This document shows, one piece after another, positions 10,184-21,460 of a stretch of 64,000 nt of DNA. The stretch comes from Strigamia acuminata (Eukaryota > Arthropoda > Chilopoda > Geophilomorpha > Linotaeniidae). Location: positions 278,501-342,500 of the forward strand of contig CASHSZ010000001.1 of the NCBI GenBank assembly GCA_949358305.1, written 5' to 3'. A program made the translations under genes and the position numbers. How positions within the stretch are numbered: position 1 is the first letter of the stretch; every line of letters begins with the position of its first letter. A model generated the notes under the pieces. It was not told the origin of the DNA. It saw only the letters and a list, made by a program, of their open reading frames with translations, and did no database searches.

Positions 10184-13100
10184 ATGGCGACTCCTTCAGA
10201 GAAGAGACCGAGAGGAAGGCCGGCGAAGAGACGAGTGGCGATCGATCTACCAGCCGTGGATCAAGAAGTGACTGAGTCACAAGAACTGTTTGAAACTATG
10301 GATCAAACAGCTAACTGTAACTCGGCACAGTTAATCGTGAATGAATTCACGCAAGCGTTGGAGCGACAAAAGCCATCCCCGCCAAGCGGCCAGTTGGACT
10401 TAAACAATCCAACTGGAAGTGGCCGTTCCAAGTCGCAAAACGATGATTTGAATTTACGAATTCAATCATCAAGTGCGGAGCACTCGCTGAATTCATCACC
10501 GGTTCAAGGTGCAGCACAACAAGATTCTGAGAACTCCAATATGGAAGTTTCTCATTCTCCCGTGCGTGTTACCATGATGGACGCACTCCGTGAGCAAGCT
10601 AGGCTCGAGGGAGTAAAAGTCACTAGCGAAATGACTGTGGAACAAATCCACAAAGCTATGGTTCGCAAACAAAGCCAGAAAGACGTTGAAATCGTCAGAA
10701 CAAGCTTGCAAGCAGAGTTCGAGCGAATGCATGCAGAAATGCAGCAGCAGAATGCCGAACTAAAACAACAACGTGCGAATGACCATGTTAAGTTGTTACA
10801 ATTAGAGCAGGAAAAAGCTTCCTGGCTAATTACTGACGAAGAGCAGCAACAAAGGCTCGAGCAACTAAATCAAGCTCAAAAAGATTTAGAAATTGCTAAT
10901 GAAAATTTGAGATTGGCCAACGCAAATTTGCGAGAAGCCAACACAAATTTAATGACTGCCGAACTAACCGCCCCAGTTCGAGCGAGGGAAGTAATTCCCT
11001 CCACTTCTCGAAATTACGAGAATTATGCTGCAGAACAAGCAGCAAGAGCTAAGAGATTAGCACAACGAGAAAACGAAGTATTTCTCGCTCGACAGCAGTC
11101 CGTAATTGATGCTGGACAAGCCGCAAAAAGTCAAAGTACTGCAGAGCAGTTATTACGTGCCGACTTAGCTGCGCAAGCTCGTGAAAACGAAATTCTTCGC
11201 GCAGATCTATTGACGGTACAAGAAAACTTTGCAGTAGTCGTACAAAAAGTACAAGACGTTTGCGGCGAAGATAATTTTGCAAAGCCAGCCCCAGTTTTGC
11301 AAAAAGGTGCTTCCAAATCACCTGAGTTGATTGATTTAACATCAGCTAAACCAAAAGTCAGTCGACAATCAAGTTGGACTGACAGTGATGATTCACGCAG
11401 TAGTCGTGGAAGCCGTAATAATCATCACAGTCGCAAAAAGCGAAAGCGACAACCAGACCCGACCGAATATCATTCCCCAAACGTTCCGCAAGATTCGGAT
11501 CGATTCTTTAGCAATAGTGACCGATTAATCGGATTGCTAGAGAGAAAAAATAAAGAACGTGAGAAACCACACGATCGTGGACGGTCACACGATAATCCGC
11601 GAGAAGGCTCACCAAAACGAGATTGTCAAAACGACATCCGTGATGGGCCGAGATACCGTGGAAATCCGCCAGGTGGTGACCCACCAGGTGGAGACAGTTC
11701 AGATGGACATGGAGGTGGCCACTCACGTGACCACAATTCGAATGGCAATCGAAATGGAAGGGGACCACCAAATGGAGACCGTCGTCCGCCAGATGGCGAC
11801 GATCCTCCGGACCCTGATCCGCCGCCAAATCCGAATCATGAATCTGCGTCTGATACAGATTCCTCACACCCCAGTGTGAGAGGGCGATCTCGTCACCGAA
11901 CACGTAGTAGAACTCAAAGACCCGATTTCTACACGAAGGATGAGATTGACCAGTTGTTGAGGCAAAATGCTCAACAACAGCGAAAAAACAGAAGGGACAA
12001 AATTATTTTGCAAAAAATAAGTGAATTCACTTCTGATAAATGGACTCATCAAACAACAGATGAAAAGTTCATTAGATGGGATCGAGTTATCCCACATGCC
12101 TATAATGGAAATTGGCAAGCAGGGTCAAACCTCTTGCTGGAAATATTCGAACTAGGCAAAGTTCACAGTTTTGGCTGTGAAGGTGCATTGGCCCATCTAG
12201 TACCAAGAATACTGGTTGGCGATGTCAAGGAGTGGTTTCGCAGGAAAGACTTCACGAAGTGGGATGACTTCGTTAAACAATTTATGTTTAAATTTGGTGA
12301 ATCGAGCGAAGACATCAAGACGCTCTGGAGATGTCTTAAGCAACGAAAAGGCGAAAGCTTACATTCGTACATGCTAAGAGCAGAGAATCTGCTTGGCAGA
12401 ATGCCACATGCTGTTACTGATGCAACAGCAGATGATCAGTTTAGAGCTGGCCTCACAGAATATAGTAAAAATATTCTGATGATGTCGGACGCTCCCGACC
12501 CGGGGAAATTCTCCGAGTTAAACGAGTTCATGGAAGTCAATCAATTGCGCATTGACGAAAAGTACAAAGCTTATCTTACAGAAGCCGAAAGGTCAGCGTA
12601 CTTAAAGCGAGAGAAAAGACTCGCTGAGCAAAACAATGAAACCTTTAATGGTTTGAAATTGTTGCAGCCACCTAGTTACGAAGACTTTCTAGACGAAGTG
12701 GATGAGAAGAGTTCGAAAAAAGAATCTTCCAAAAAGGACGTCAAAAATCCTCATTCAGTCCCTAAGTTACACGCAAATATAACTGGAGCTGAAACTCCGT
12801 CGTCTGAAGCTGAAGAAGCTGAAGAGGAGGAGGAAACAGGAGACGAGACGATGGCTTTATTGGCCAAAGCAGCGGCGTTGTTAGCAAAAAATAACCCCGT
12901 TGCGGGCAAATGGAAGCCAAGGATGAAACCAAAAAATGTTTCATTTGACGCATCAAAGGTGAATACCGAAAGGAATTCAAAGTCACCTGCGGTGTCGCCA
13001 GAGCGCCGGTCTGACGCTCGTTCTCGTTCTGCCTCGCCAGCAGCAACGAAAAAGAAATCGCCTGCCACTGATCCATGCAATTTATGCAAAAAATTAGGGC

Positions 13101-13207
13101 ATTGGCAAAAAGACTGCCCATCCTCTAAAAAGGACAAACCAGTGTCAACAGCTGAGTTTGAAAAAGCAGTCAAGATCATAACTGACATGTTTCGAAAAAA
13201 CTTGTAG
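10184..13207 (+). CDS. gag: Gag polyprotein
   Basis: 1007 aa. Residues 1-20 are a basic KRPRGRPAKRR-type patch. A long Gln/Glu/Asn-rich coiled coil spans about 150-330, then a Ser/Arg and Pro/Gly/Asp-rich disordered stretch to about 600. A capsid-like retrotransposon gag domain follows (about 630-800; WDDFVKQFMFKFGE, KGESLHSYMLRAENLL). An acidic run near 865-890 and a CCHC zinc knuckle (CNLCKKLGHWQKDC, about 965-978) close the protein. The ATG at 10184 follows the primer site by 93 bp. The stop at 13205-13207 comes just after a slippery heptamer. It forms the particle and packages element RNA. Confidence 0.92.
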   Translation: MATPSEKRPRGRPAKRRVAIDLPAVDQEVTESQELFETMDQTANCNSAQLIVNEFTQALERQKPSPPSGQLDLNNPTGSGRSKSQNDDLNLRIQSSSAEHSLNSSPVQGAAQQDSENSNMEVSHSPVRVTMMDALREQARLEGVKVTSEMTVEQIHKAMVRKQSQKDVEIVRTSLQAEFERMHAEMQQQNAELKQQRANDHVKLLQLEQEKASWLITDEEQQQRLEQLNQAQKDLEIANENLRLANANLREANTNLMTAELTAPVRAREVIPSTSRNYENYAAEQAARAKRLAQRENEVFLARQQSVIDAGQAAKSQSTAEQLLRADLAAQARENEILRADLLTVQENFAVVVQKVQDVCGEDNFAKPAPVLQKGASKSPELIDLTSAKPKVSRQSSWTDSDDSRSSRGSRNNHHSRKKRKRQPDPTEYHSPNVPQDSDRFFSNSDRLIGLLERKNKEREKPHDRGRSHDNPREGSPKRDCQNDIRDGPRYRGNPPGGDPPGGDSSDGHGGGHSRDHNSNGNRNGRGPPNGDRRPPDGDDPPDPDPPPNPNHESASDTDSSHPSVRGRSRHRTRSRTQRPDFYTKDEIDQLLRQNAQQQRKNRRDKIILQKISEFTSDKWTHQTTDEKFIRWDRVIPHAYNGNWQAGSNLLLEIFELGKVHSFGCEGALAHLVPRILVGDVKEWFRRKDFTKWDDFVKQFMFKFGESSEDIKTLWRCLKQRKGESLHSYMLRAENLLGRMPHAVTDATADDQFRAGLTEYSKNILMMSDAPDPGKFSELNEFMEVNQLRIDEKYKAYLTEAERSAYLKREKRLAEQNNETFNGLKLLQPPSYEDFLDEVDEKSSKKESSKKDVKNPHSVPKLHANITGAETPSSEAEEAEEEEETGDETMALLAKAAALLAKNNPVAGKWKPRMKPKNVSFDASKVNTERNSKSPAVSPERRSDARSRSASPAATKKKSPATDPCNLCKKLGHWQKDCPSSKKDKPVSTAEFEKAVKIITDMFRKNL
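13195..13201 (+). promoter_or_regulatory. -1 ribosomal frameshift site (A AAA AAC)
   Basis: AAAAAAC lies in the gag phase cgA-AAA-AAC, two codons before the gag stop. A -1 slip puts the ribosome directly into the open pol frame (CTT GTA GAC...). The same heptamer in the same phase occurs at the gag end of the second gypsy-type element. Confidence 0.75.
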
Positions 13208-13227
13208 ACGCAGATCCATCAGGTCTA

Positions 13228-16200
13228 GTGGACGCTGCGTCACCTCCGAAATCGGAATCAGAGAATGAAAATCTGAAGATAATGGAAGATGTTGGAGAAG
13301 TTATTGATGAATTAATTCGTCAAACAGAACTAAAAGAAAAAGGATCTCTTGATGTAAAAAAGGAGATTGTCGGCGAAACCCCGACTGAAGAAGACACTTC
13401 CAATATTCAAGATAAAGTCGAAGTTAAAGACGATAGACCAAGCTCAGTTCCAGAGACACCTGGAATTGAGGAGTGCATTAAGTTATTTGCAGCTACAACT
13501 CTTGATACCAATGAGTTATTAGATGAATTGCCTTTGGAGCCTCCAATTACAGTTCCTCATAAATTGCGCAAGTTTGAGTGCAAAGTGGCTGGAATACCAA
13601 ACAGCCAAGACCTTCCGACGTTAAAGTTAGAAACGTTAAAAGGTGTAATAACCGGAATGTTGGACTCAGGAGCAAATAAAAGCTTCCTAGCCACTTCAGT
13701 TATTAATCAACTAGGTCTAGAAAAATATCTACGACCTATCGGACCTGGTGTCAGAGTTACGACGGCAAGTGAAGAAGTCACTCCAGATGGAACCATCCAT
13801 CTTTCATTTCGATGGACACATGGCACGTTACGTCATCCGTTCATCGTAATACCAAATAAGTATCCAATGGTACTATTGGGTTGCGATTTTATGAATAAAT
13901 TAAAAATCCAACCTAATCCACAGACGATGTCTTGGAATTTCACGCAACCTATGGATGCAGATTTACCCTACATTCCACAAGCGTTGCTGGATCGTTATTT
14001 GGAGAAAATAGAGGAACCCGATTCCTCATTTATGACCTTTGCAAAAGCTTACGCTGCAAGTGTAACTCAAGGCAAAATTGATGAAGAGAATTTCATCCAA
14101 AAGTTAGTCGAAGAAGCTAACTTAAATTTGGAGCAATCCAAATTATTAGAAAAGATGTTATCCAAACATAAAAGGATTATTTCTAAAGATCCAGGTAAAA
14201 CACACCTGGTTAAGCACAAAATTGAGCTTGACACGGAGAAACCCATCCGTGTCCCCTTTAAGAGCATAAACCCTCAAAAAAGGGAAATAATCAGACAACT
14301 TTGTCAAGACATGATTGACAAAGGCGTAGTCGTCAAAGCTGAAGGCGATTACGGAATGCGGCCAGTCCTAGTCATGCGACCAGGAAACGACCCACGCTTG
14401 TGCATTGATTTTCGCCCCATCAATACACATACTAAGTACAACCCACCTCAAATGCCAACAATTGAGGAAATTCTGCGAGAAATCGGAGAATTCGAATGGG
14501 TCAGTACTATAGATCTGACCAAGGGATATTGGCAGATAGAATTGCGACCTGAAGACAGAGAAAAAACTGCCTTCTGGAGCCCAATGGGAAGACTAATGTT
14601 TTTAGTCATGCCTTTCGGATTAGTAAACGCACCAACTACTTTCCAAGAATTGATGGAAAAGGTTTTGGGTGACGTTTACAGAAAATTTGCATGGGCATAT
14701 TTGGATGACATAATTGTTGTATCCAAATCGTTCGAAGAACACATTAAACATTTAGATATAGTGTTTAAAAAATTGGCAGAAGCTAATTTACATGCGCACC
14801 CTGGCAAGACGCATCTCTGTAGAAAGGAATTAATTTTTCTAGGCTACAAAGTAGGAGTAGAAGGACTTGCAGTAGACCCTAAAAAAGTCGCTGCAATTAC
14901 GCAATTTCCGGCTCCTACCAATCTTAAGGAATTACAAAGATTTCTAGGCATGGTGAATTTCTTTCACCGCCTAATCAAGAATTTGGCCACAGTGGCAGAA
15001 CCACTAAGGCCTCTCTTGAAGAAAGATGCGGAGTTCGATTGGGAACTGCATCATCAAGCAGCATTTGACGCAATAAAAGACTTGCTTACGAATGCTGAAA
15101 CAATGAAGATGCCTGACTTGTACATGCCATTTATTGTTCATACTGACGCCAGTAAACAAGGGTTGGGTGCAGCCCTTACACAAAAGAAAAATGTGGATGG
15201 CCAAGAAGTCGAAATGCCATGCGTGTATGCAAGCAGAAGCTTGCAACCCGCTGAAAAGAATTATACTGTGACAGAATTAGAATGTCTCGCAGTAGTATGG
15301 GGATTACGCAAATTTCGCCCATACTTAGAGTACACTACATTCACTGTACAAACGGATCACCAAGCACTTAAGTGGTTGATGTCGTTATCTGACCCGTCGG
15401 GCAGATTAGCTCGTTGGCAAATGGAGCTGATGGCGTATTCGTTCGAAATACAATACGTCAAAGGTCCGCTAAATGTAATAGCAGACGCATTGTCACGTGC
15501 ACCTGTCAGCGCACCTGACGAACCAGAAGACGATGGCGATAATGATGATTTATTATCATATTGTCCATCTCCTTGCCGAAGTTGGCAAATGGGAAAATTG
15601 AACGAATTACCCAAGTCAATAATAGTTAATGACGACGATCAAGCATTAATTAATTTTTGTATTAACATGCATGATCCGTCAGGAACCCCTGACGTCGAAT
15701 TAAGAGCTATGATGGCTAAAAAATTCGAGCTGCCAACAACAAATGTTTTAATTAAAGCATTTGCAGCTAAAATTGCGAAGCAATTAGAATGTGATCCTCC
15801 AACGAGAGATGACATTATTGCAGCGCAAAAAGCAGACGAATTTTGCCAACATATTCGCAATTACTTGCTAAACAAGCAATATCCAAGTTACATAGTAACT
15901 CGTCTTCAAAGAAGAAACTTTGAAAGACACGCGAGTACTTATCTCATTGAAGAAGATATGCTACTCCATTATCATCCTACCTCCACCGATGAATTGGGAG
16001 AGGATGGTAGGGCACTTAAAGTTGTTGTGCCAAGAAAATTGATTTATAAAATCATTTGGTTGATGCACGGACATCCACTGTCCGGCCACCCAGGCATTGC
16101 GAGGACAATGTACCGAACTCGAAGAGTTTATACCTGGAAAGGTATGAAACGTGATATTACACGTTTTATTCAACATTGTCAAGGATGTCAGGCATGTAAG

Positions 16201-17454
16201 CCGAGATCAAAGACCGAAATTGAAGGCGCTCAAATTGGACCATTTGGACCATTTGACTGCCTCAGTGTGGATTTGTCTGGTCCCAAACCAAGAACCAGAA
16301 AAAACAATACCCACATTTGCGTCATCGTAGATGTCGCTACACATTGGCCCGAATTATTTCCAATGTGTAATCCAACGGCAATAAAAGTTGCCAACACAAT
16401 TTATCACTTATCAATGACTTTCGGATTTCCGAGACAAATCATAAGTGATAATGGACCACAATTTCGATCACAGGTCTATAAAGAATTTTGCAAAAAATTC
16501 GACATGTCGCGAACACCGACATCGATTTATCATCCACAAAGCAATCCTGTGGAGAGAACCAATCGAGATATTAAATATTTAGTTTCGATTTATTTAGATA
16601 TTCATGACCAATGGGATGAGTATCTACGCGAATTTGCATTCAGTTTGAGAACAACTGTAACAAGAGGCAGAGATTATTCTCCTGCTTTCTTAAATTTTTT
16701 CCGAGAATTAAGAATTCCTTGGGATCCAAGAATTCCGGAAGGAATTTTAGTCATTGATCCAAAAAATCCGCATTTATATGTTCAGAAATTAGAAACAATA
16801 ATTGCAGAGACGTATCAGCATATGATGTCTCACGTCTTAGATTTGAGACGCCGTGTCGAAGCTGAAAAATCAGATAAGAAATTCGACAACTTCAGACAAA
16901 ATGATTTAGTCTGGCGAGAGTCTCATATTCTCTCAAATGCCGCTAAAGGAATAGCAGCAGGCATTTCACCGAAAAGGAATGGGCCTTATGTAATTATCAA
17001 AAGGTTACAAGGAGGCGCCTTTCAACTTCGACGGCTGAGTGATAATAAAATTTATCCAGCTGTTCACGGCACTGAATTAATGCCGTACTTTCCCGTTTTC
17101 AACCAAGAAATTTGGCTGGAAGGGGAGGAAGTGGGTCAAAAAACAAAAAATATTGTTAATACCTTGGATGATGCTAAATTATCCAAAATTCCTGTCGAAA
17201 ACACGGAATCGAGTAAAAAATCGAAACTCAAAAATAACGAAGTCGATGAAATAAACCAGCGACTTGAAAATGTTTCTCTTGATGAAAATCTAGAAAAGGA
17301 AATGTTTTTAGAAAAAGAGAAAATTTCAAACAATGAAGTATATAACTCATCTGACATTGGAGACGATGCTGATGACAATCTAAACAAGTTGGATTGTACT
17401 TCGCGAAAGTCAAAGTACAACTTGAGATCTCGCGTTCCGCGAGCCAAGACATAG
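13228..17454 (+). CDS. pol: Pol polyprotein: protease, RT, RNase H, integrase
   Basis: About 1408 aa. It is probably made only as a Gag-Pol fusion, because the first codon here is GTG and the frame is open back to the slip site. Protease: MLDSGAN near residue 144. Reverse transcriptase: AYLDDIIVVS near 491 after a DLTKGYWQIEL block. RNase H: HTDASKQGLGAAL near 636 to ADALSRAP near 751. Integrase: zinc finger H-x-H...CQGCQACK (about 946-984), catalytic D in SVDLSG (~1013), D in ISDNGPQF (~1073) and E in NPVERTNRDIK (~1108). A GPY module follows (~1251). There is no chromodomain. All catalytic residues are present, so the element may be active. Confidence 0.93.
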   Translation: MDAASPPKSESENENLKIMEDVGEVIDELIRQTELKEKGSLDVKKEIVGETPTEEDTSNIQDKVEVKDDRPSSVPETPGIEECIKLFAATTLDTNELLDELPLEPPITVPHKLRKFECKVAGIPNSQDLPTLKLETLKGVITGMLDSGANKSFLATSVINQLGLEKYLRPIGPGVRVTTASEEVTPDGTIHLSFRWTHGTLRHPFIVIPNKYPMVLLGCDFMNKLKIQPNPQTMSWNFTQPMDADLPYIPQALLDRYLEKIEEPDSSFMTFAKAYAASVTQGKIDEENFIQKLVEEANLNLEQSKLLEKMLSKHKRIISKDPGKTHLVKHKIELDTEKPIRVPFKSINPQKREIIRQLCQDMIDKGVVVKAEGDYGMRPVLVMRPGNDPRLCIDFRPINTHTKYNPPQMPTIEEILREIGEFEWVSTIDLTKGYWQIELRPEDREKTAFWSPMGRLMFLVMPFGLVNAPTTFQELMEKVLGDVYRKFAWAYLDDIIVVSKSFEEHIKHLDIVFKKLAEANLHAHPGKTHLCRKELIFLGYKVGVEGLAVDPKKVAAITQFPAPTNLKELQRFLGMVNFFHRLIKNLATVAEPLRPLLKKDAEFDWELHHQAAFDAIKDLLTNAETMKMPDLYMPFIVHTDASKQGLGAALTQKKNVDGQEVEMPCVYASRSLQPAEKNYTVTELECLAVVWGLRKFRPYLEYTTFTVQTDHQALKWLMSLSDPSGRLARWQMELMAYSFEIQYVKGPLNVIADALSRAPVSAPDEPEDDGDNDDLLSYCPSPCRSWQMGKLNELPKSIIVNDDDQALINFCINMHDPSGTPDVELRAMMAKKFELPTTNVLIKAFAAKIAKQLECDPPTRDDIIAAQKADEFCQHIRNYLLNKQYPSYIVTRLQRRNFERHASTYLIEEDMLLHYHPTSTDELGEDGRALKVVVPRKLIYKIIWLMHGHPLSGHPGIARTMYRTRRVYTWKGMKRDITRFIQHCQGCQACKPRSKTEIEGAQIGPFGPFDCLSVDLSGPKPRTRKNNTHICVIVDVATHWPELFPMCNPTAIKVANTIYHLSMTFGFPRQIISDNGPQFRSQVYKEFCKKFDMSRTPTSIYHPQSNPVERTNRDIKYLVSIYLDIHDQWDEYLREFAFSLRTTVTRGRDYSPAFLNFFRELRIPWDPRIPEGILVIDPKNPHLYVQKLETIIAETYQHMMSHVLDLRRRVEAEKSDKKFDNFRQNDLVWRESHILSNAAKGIAAGISPKRNGPYVIIKRLQGGAFQLRRLSDNKIYPAVHGTELMPYFPVFNQEIWLEGEEVGQKTKNIVNTLDDAKLSKIPVENTESSKKSKLKNNEVDEINQRLENVSLDENLEKEMFLEKEKISNNEVYNSSDIGDDADDNLNKLDCTSRKSKYNLRSRVPRAKT

Positions 17455-17643
17455 TGTTGTCTTTCACCTTTTGGGTTTACCCAAAAGATCCGAGAAAGCA
17501 ATCTCGTGACGTCATTCGTAGTACCCACTCGAATGACAACGTTAATCATACGTTATAATTAGTGACGTCACAAAGCGTCTCTAATCCAAGTTCGTGTTTG
17601 CAATCAACGAACTTAGTCACTTTTTCAAAAGTTTCGAGAGTGT

Positions 17644-20445
17644 ATGCATCGCATCGCCTACGTTACGACCCGAATAGTTCGACAACCTGATCGTAAGTAA
17701 TTTTTCTGTATGAAAAATTTGATAAAACATAAGATTTATGTATTATTTCTCTTTCAAGACGAAAGAATTTCCGAAATTACCGGAAAACGAAAGAGAATGG
17801 ACGAGGAAGCGATCCAACTCCAGGCGGACGGAGAAATGCCCATGGAAGGGGCAAATGAAGACGTTCAATTGACGCTTCAACAACGGGTAAATTATTAGAA
17901 TAAATTTTTACCAAGTGTTTAAGTCAGAAAAATTGAGTAATTTCACTTTTCCTGACTTCAAACACAAGCCGCTAAAAAATAAAAATGGCGGCTATAAAAG
18001 TCACGTGCTTCAAGCATGTGCGAAGGGAGTTGCCATGACAACCAACATCCCTTAGTGACTCACAGCCACAAGCGCTAAGCTTAAAAAATATTTCAAATAA
18101 GAAATTATTTGTTTATTTTTAAATAAACTAATTTATTTATTTTTCTTCGAATACAGATCGAGAGGGATCGAGAAACGCCATTCGCGCTTCCCGATCACGT
18201 GCCGACTCAGCACCCGCTGATTTTTCGAGCGGCATTGCCCGAAAAAATCAGAAGACTGAAGACGGCAAACAATACCTGGTGGAAGTTGCGCCACGACTTC
18301 AGCAGATCAGCGCTGCAAGGATTTGGTGCAAAAGGAAGATTCATCGAGCGCCTTCACGTGGACGGTGTCGACGAAATCGAGTGGACGCTCGACGAGAGCC
18401 CCCCAGGACCGCTTGCAGCAGAGTTGCTGCACAACCAGTGGCCAGTGACGCCACGAGAGCGTCACGAGCGCAGAAGAGCGCTAAAGAGTACCGGAATTAA
18501 TTACGGTGCTCTAACCCAATTGAGGAAGAACCTCAAGACGACACAACGCGAAGTCGTTAAACGGTATCGCAAATCCGTTCGTGACGGGAACCCACAACTT
18601 CCCGTCACACAAACCGAGCTCCACCAGTTGGCGCTCGCCGGGTGTTTTAACGATTTTCCGGGATTTTTCCCGTCCAAAGCACTCAGAGCTGCCGCGGTGC
18701 AGCTTCGCGTCGACGAAAATCGACAACTGGCTCGAGAACACGAGGCAGAGGAGCAAGCGCGTTGCGCTCTCCCTTTTTATCAAGAAGATGAAATTCCGGC
18801 CCCAGCGGCCATCAATCCTCCGCCGCAAGACGAGGATTTGAGGGTGGGGCAACTCCCTCCGCCGGTTCCAGTCCGACCGATGTTCCGCGAATCAAGCCGC
18901 GATCGAGAGGAACGTCAGAGGCGATCACGCCCATATTCGACTGACGCGCAGCCATCACGCCCGCAGTCGCGACGAGGACGGACACCAGAGTCGTTTGGCT
19001 CGTCGTCTTCGCTGAGTTTTGAATCGGACTCCACAATTAAGTCCGCCCGAAGTAGCCGAACCGCCTCCACGTTCAAAGTGGACAACTCGGCTACTCCATA
19101 CGCCATGAGACGTGTTGTCGGTGATATTTTTCCCGACTGTAGCGTGCCAGTACCTGGACATGCTAGCCGCTTGCCCGAACAAGGATATGTTTCCCGCTTG
19201 CCGGCTGGAGTTAGCAACCTGCAACTCCGGCCATTTTTTAGTGAGTCATTCGGCCCACAATGGACCTGCTACGAGCAGCAACCCATTAGAGCACAGCAGG
19301 AAGTGCTCCAGAAGCTGGACGCATACCAAAGCGCCCAGATCGCCGAGTCGCAGAAGGACTGGCAGAGACTAGCTGAAAGGCTAGAAGTCTCCGACATCAA
19401 TACCATTGATGATCCCCGCCTGATGGATTTTCAGCGTCAGCTAATTCCGGGGATGACTAGGGTGTTGTACCCTGGTGTTCTTCCTTCGCCAGGACAGGCG
19501 TTGGCGGCCATTACATACTTATGGACCGCTCCGATGGGCCTGTCGGAGAAGAAAGTCGAGCTGTGGTACCACCTCCGGCTCGACCCGCCTACGATCTTAG
19601 CTGAGCTAATTAAGCAAGTCGTAGCAAACGGCGAGACCGAAGAAGAGGCCGCCGTTCGGTTGCGAACCGAGTGGTCCTTTGCGAAGGCCACGGCGCAAAT
19701 GGCCGGAAGAACACCGCTTCCAGTTACGAGCGCCACAGCAGCTGCGTCACTAGCTGTTTTCCAGTCGGCCCAAGAAGGCGCTGGATGTTCGTTTTGGCCG
19801 GAGAACGCCGGAAGTTCTCAAACTCCAGCCGGAGTTCAACGGGCAGTCGAACCCCGTAAGCTCACCGGAGTCGGTCGAGCGCAGGGACGAGGCGTCACAC
19901 CCTCGTCAACCTCCGCACCCGCGTTGGTTTTCTTGGGCTCGCCGAGCCATTTCGACGATGCCACGGCGGAAGACTCACGTCCACCGCCGCCGCCGCCGCC
20001 GCCAGCCAAGCCGGAGACGAAGGTCAAGCCGCTGAAGAAGGAATCGGCTTTCAAGACCCTGATGCGCCTGTATCCGCACTTCTATTTGACGCCGGATACG
20101 CGAACACTGCTTAGCAACAACCACAAGTTGTCGAGGCAGGTGTTTATGTGGCTCGAAGACCACATTCGGGTGTTAAGCCCACCATCGGTGCTCCATGATC
20201 GACTCCTGAGAGCACGATTAGCGCCAGAGGATCCGATAGAGTTTGCGGCGCTGGGATTTTTCAACCGAGCGAACTCGGCAAGAATCATCCAGGTTTGGCT
20301 TCATGTCAACCCTGGAATGGTCTCCGGACCAAACGCAGGTCGCGACCTGTGTACGGTTAACGAGCGGTCCAACCCGAGGGACGACACCACGGATATGATG
20401 CGCCCGTTGACGCCTGAGCGAACTCAGACCATGGACGAATCATAA
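17644..20445 (+). CDS. spliced third ORF of unknown function
   Basis: Best model is three exons: 17644-17692, 17759-17886, 18157-20445. Donors are GTAAGT at 17693 and GTAAAT at 17887; acceptors are TTTCAAG and ATACAG, each after a T-rich tract. The frame stays open across both joins, giving 821 aa. Exon 3 alone has no ATG start in a sensible place; its longest frame begins only at a GTG. The protein is basic and Pro/Arg/Ser-rich, with a PPPPPPP run near residue 667, a Ser/Arg-rich centre and an alpha-helical middle. No signal peptide, transmembrane segment or cleavage site is seen, so it is not a typical Env. No family recognised. Its place after pol suggests expression from a spliced subgenomic RNA. 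The 5' exon could also lie further upstream. Confidence 0.7.
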
Positions 20446-20488
20446 ATTGGTTCGTTCATTTTCTCTCCATGTAAGATTCGTCTTAAAT

Positions 20489-20497
20489 GGGGGGATG
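20489..20497 (+). promoter_or_regulatory. polypurine tract
   Basis: GGGGGGATG abuts the 3' LTR at 20498, the expected plus-strand priming site. Confidence 0.6.
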
Positions 20498-21456
20498 TGT
20501 GGTGATCTCAAAATATTCACCAACTTAGAAGATTAAATTAATTATCTTCTAATTAATTTGACTGTGGCACACGCCAAGTCAGATCATGTGACCGAGGGGA
20601 GAAATCCTCTCTAGGCACATATCACCCCAGGTTGTCCGGGGTGAAAACGGTTATTAGCCGTTATGGTGCAATATGGTGTAATAACCACTAGTTGCACCCA
20701 TTTGAGCTAAGTGCGCAGGTTTTCTGCGCAATATTGAAGCGTGCTGGGCTCGCGTCTTGGCTCAAATCGGGACTCTGAAAAATACAACAACAACCTCAAC
20801 ATCACTGCTTTTGCTCCTGAAAGAAAAGTATTGATAGAGGACCGTTGTAACTCAGTTTCACCTGCTATCTTTGTGTATCAAACGCACAAAGCCAGCAATC
20901 CTGCTTGAATTAGCCGTCGCTAATTCCAGCAATCGAGAAGAGAAGATTCCCGACGATCGTGAACCATCGCCGTCGCTGTTGCGCGAACGACAGCCACCGC
21001 CATCGTACGAAAGCCGGACGCCTACAGCCGTCAACCACCGCCGCCGAGCCGTCGCACGAGCCGTAGAAGGAGCCCACGAGAACCATCGTCTTCGACCATC
21101 GTTCGTGAGTTCGTAGAACGAAGACAATTTGCCTTCGCCTAACAACTTCAAGTTGTTTAAGCGCCATTTCTGACGCTTTGTAGCTTGCAACAGTCGTTGC
21201 AAGCCCTTCCTTTGTTTCATTGTTTCCCGCTCATTTTATTCTGTGATATTCATAATCATAATTAGTATATATTGTAATTTATCGAATAAAACATTTGTGT
21301 GATTTTTATTACCATAATAAACTGTCTTTTTATTCCTATTTCCGTAAACTTAACCCTAGACAAGTTTCGGCCGCGATATAAGTCTTGTAAAGCATTCACC
21401 TGCGGTTTCTGCTTAATTTATTAGAAATTAAGTGGATAAAAACCCGGATCGCAGCA
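20498..21456 (+). repeat. 3' LTR
   Basis: 959 bp, matching the 5' LTR at every stretch compared by eye, including identical ORF shadows. It ends GCAGCA and is followed by the ATGC target duplication. Confidence 0.95.
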
Positions 21457-21460
21457 ATGC

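Larger units (their letters stand above)
9112..21456 (+). mobile_element. complete Ty3/gypsy-type LTR retrotransposon with extra third ORF
   Basis: Two 959-bp LTRs with TG..CA ends flank gag, pol and a third ORF. ATGC precedes the left LTR (9108-9111) and follows the right one (21457-21460), so the target duplication is 4 bp. Sampled stretches of the LTRs are identical and the ORFs are intact, so the insertion is young. Pol order is protease, reverse transcriptase, RNase H, integrase, which defines the Ty3/gypsy type. Confidence 0.95.

Noticed and set aside
18199-20445. Third ORF as an envelope gene starting at GTG 18199
   Set aside because: No signal peptide, membrane segment or glycoprotein features, and a GTG start is implausible; a spliced model explains the frame better.
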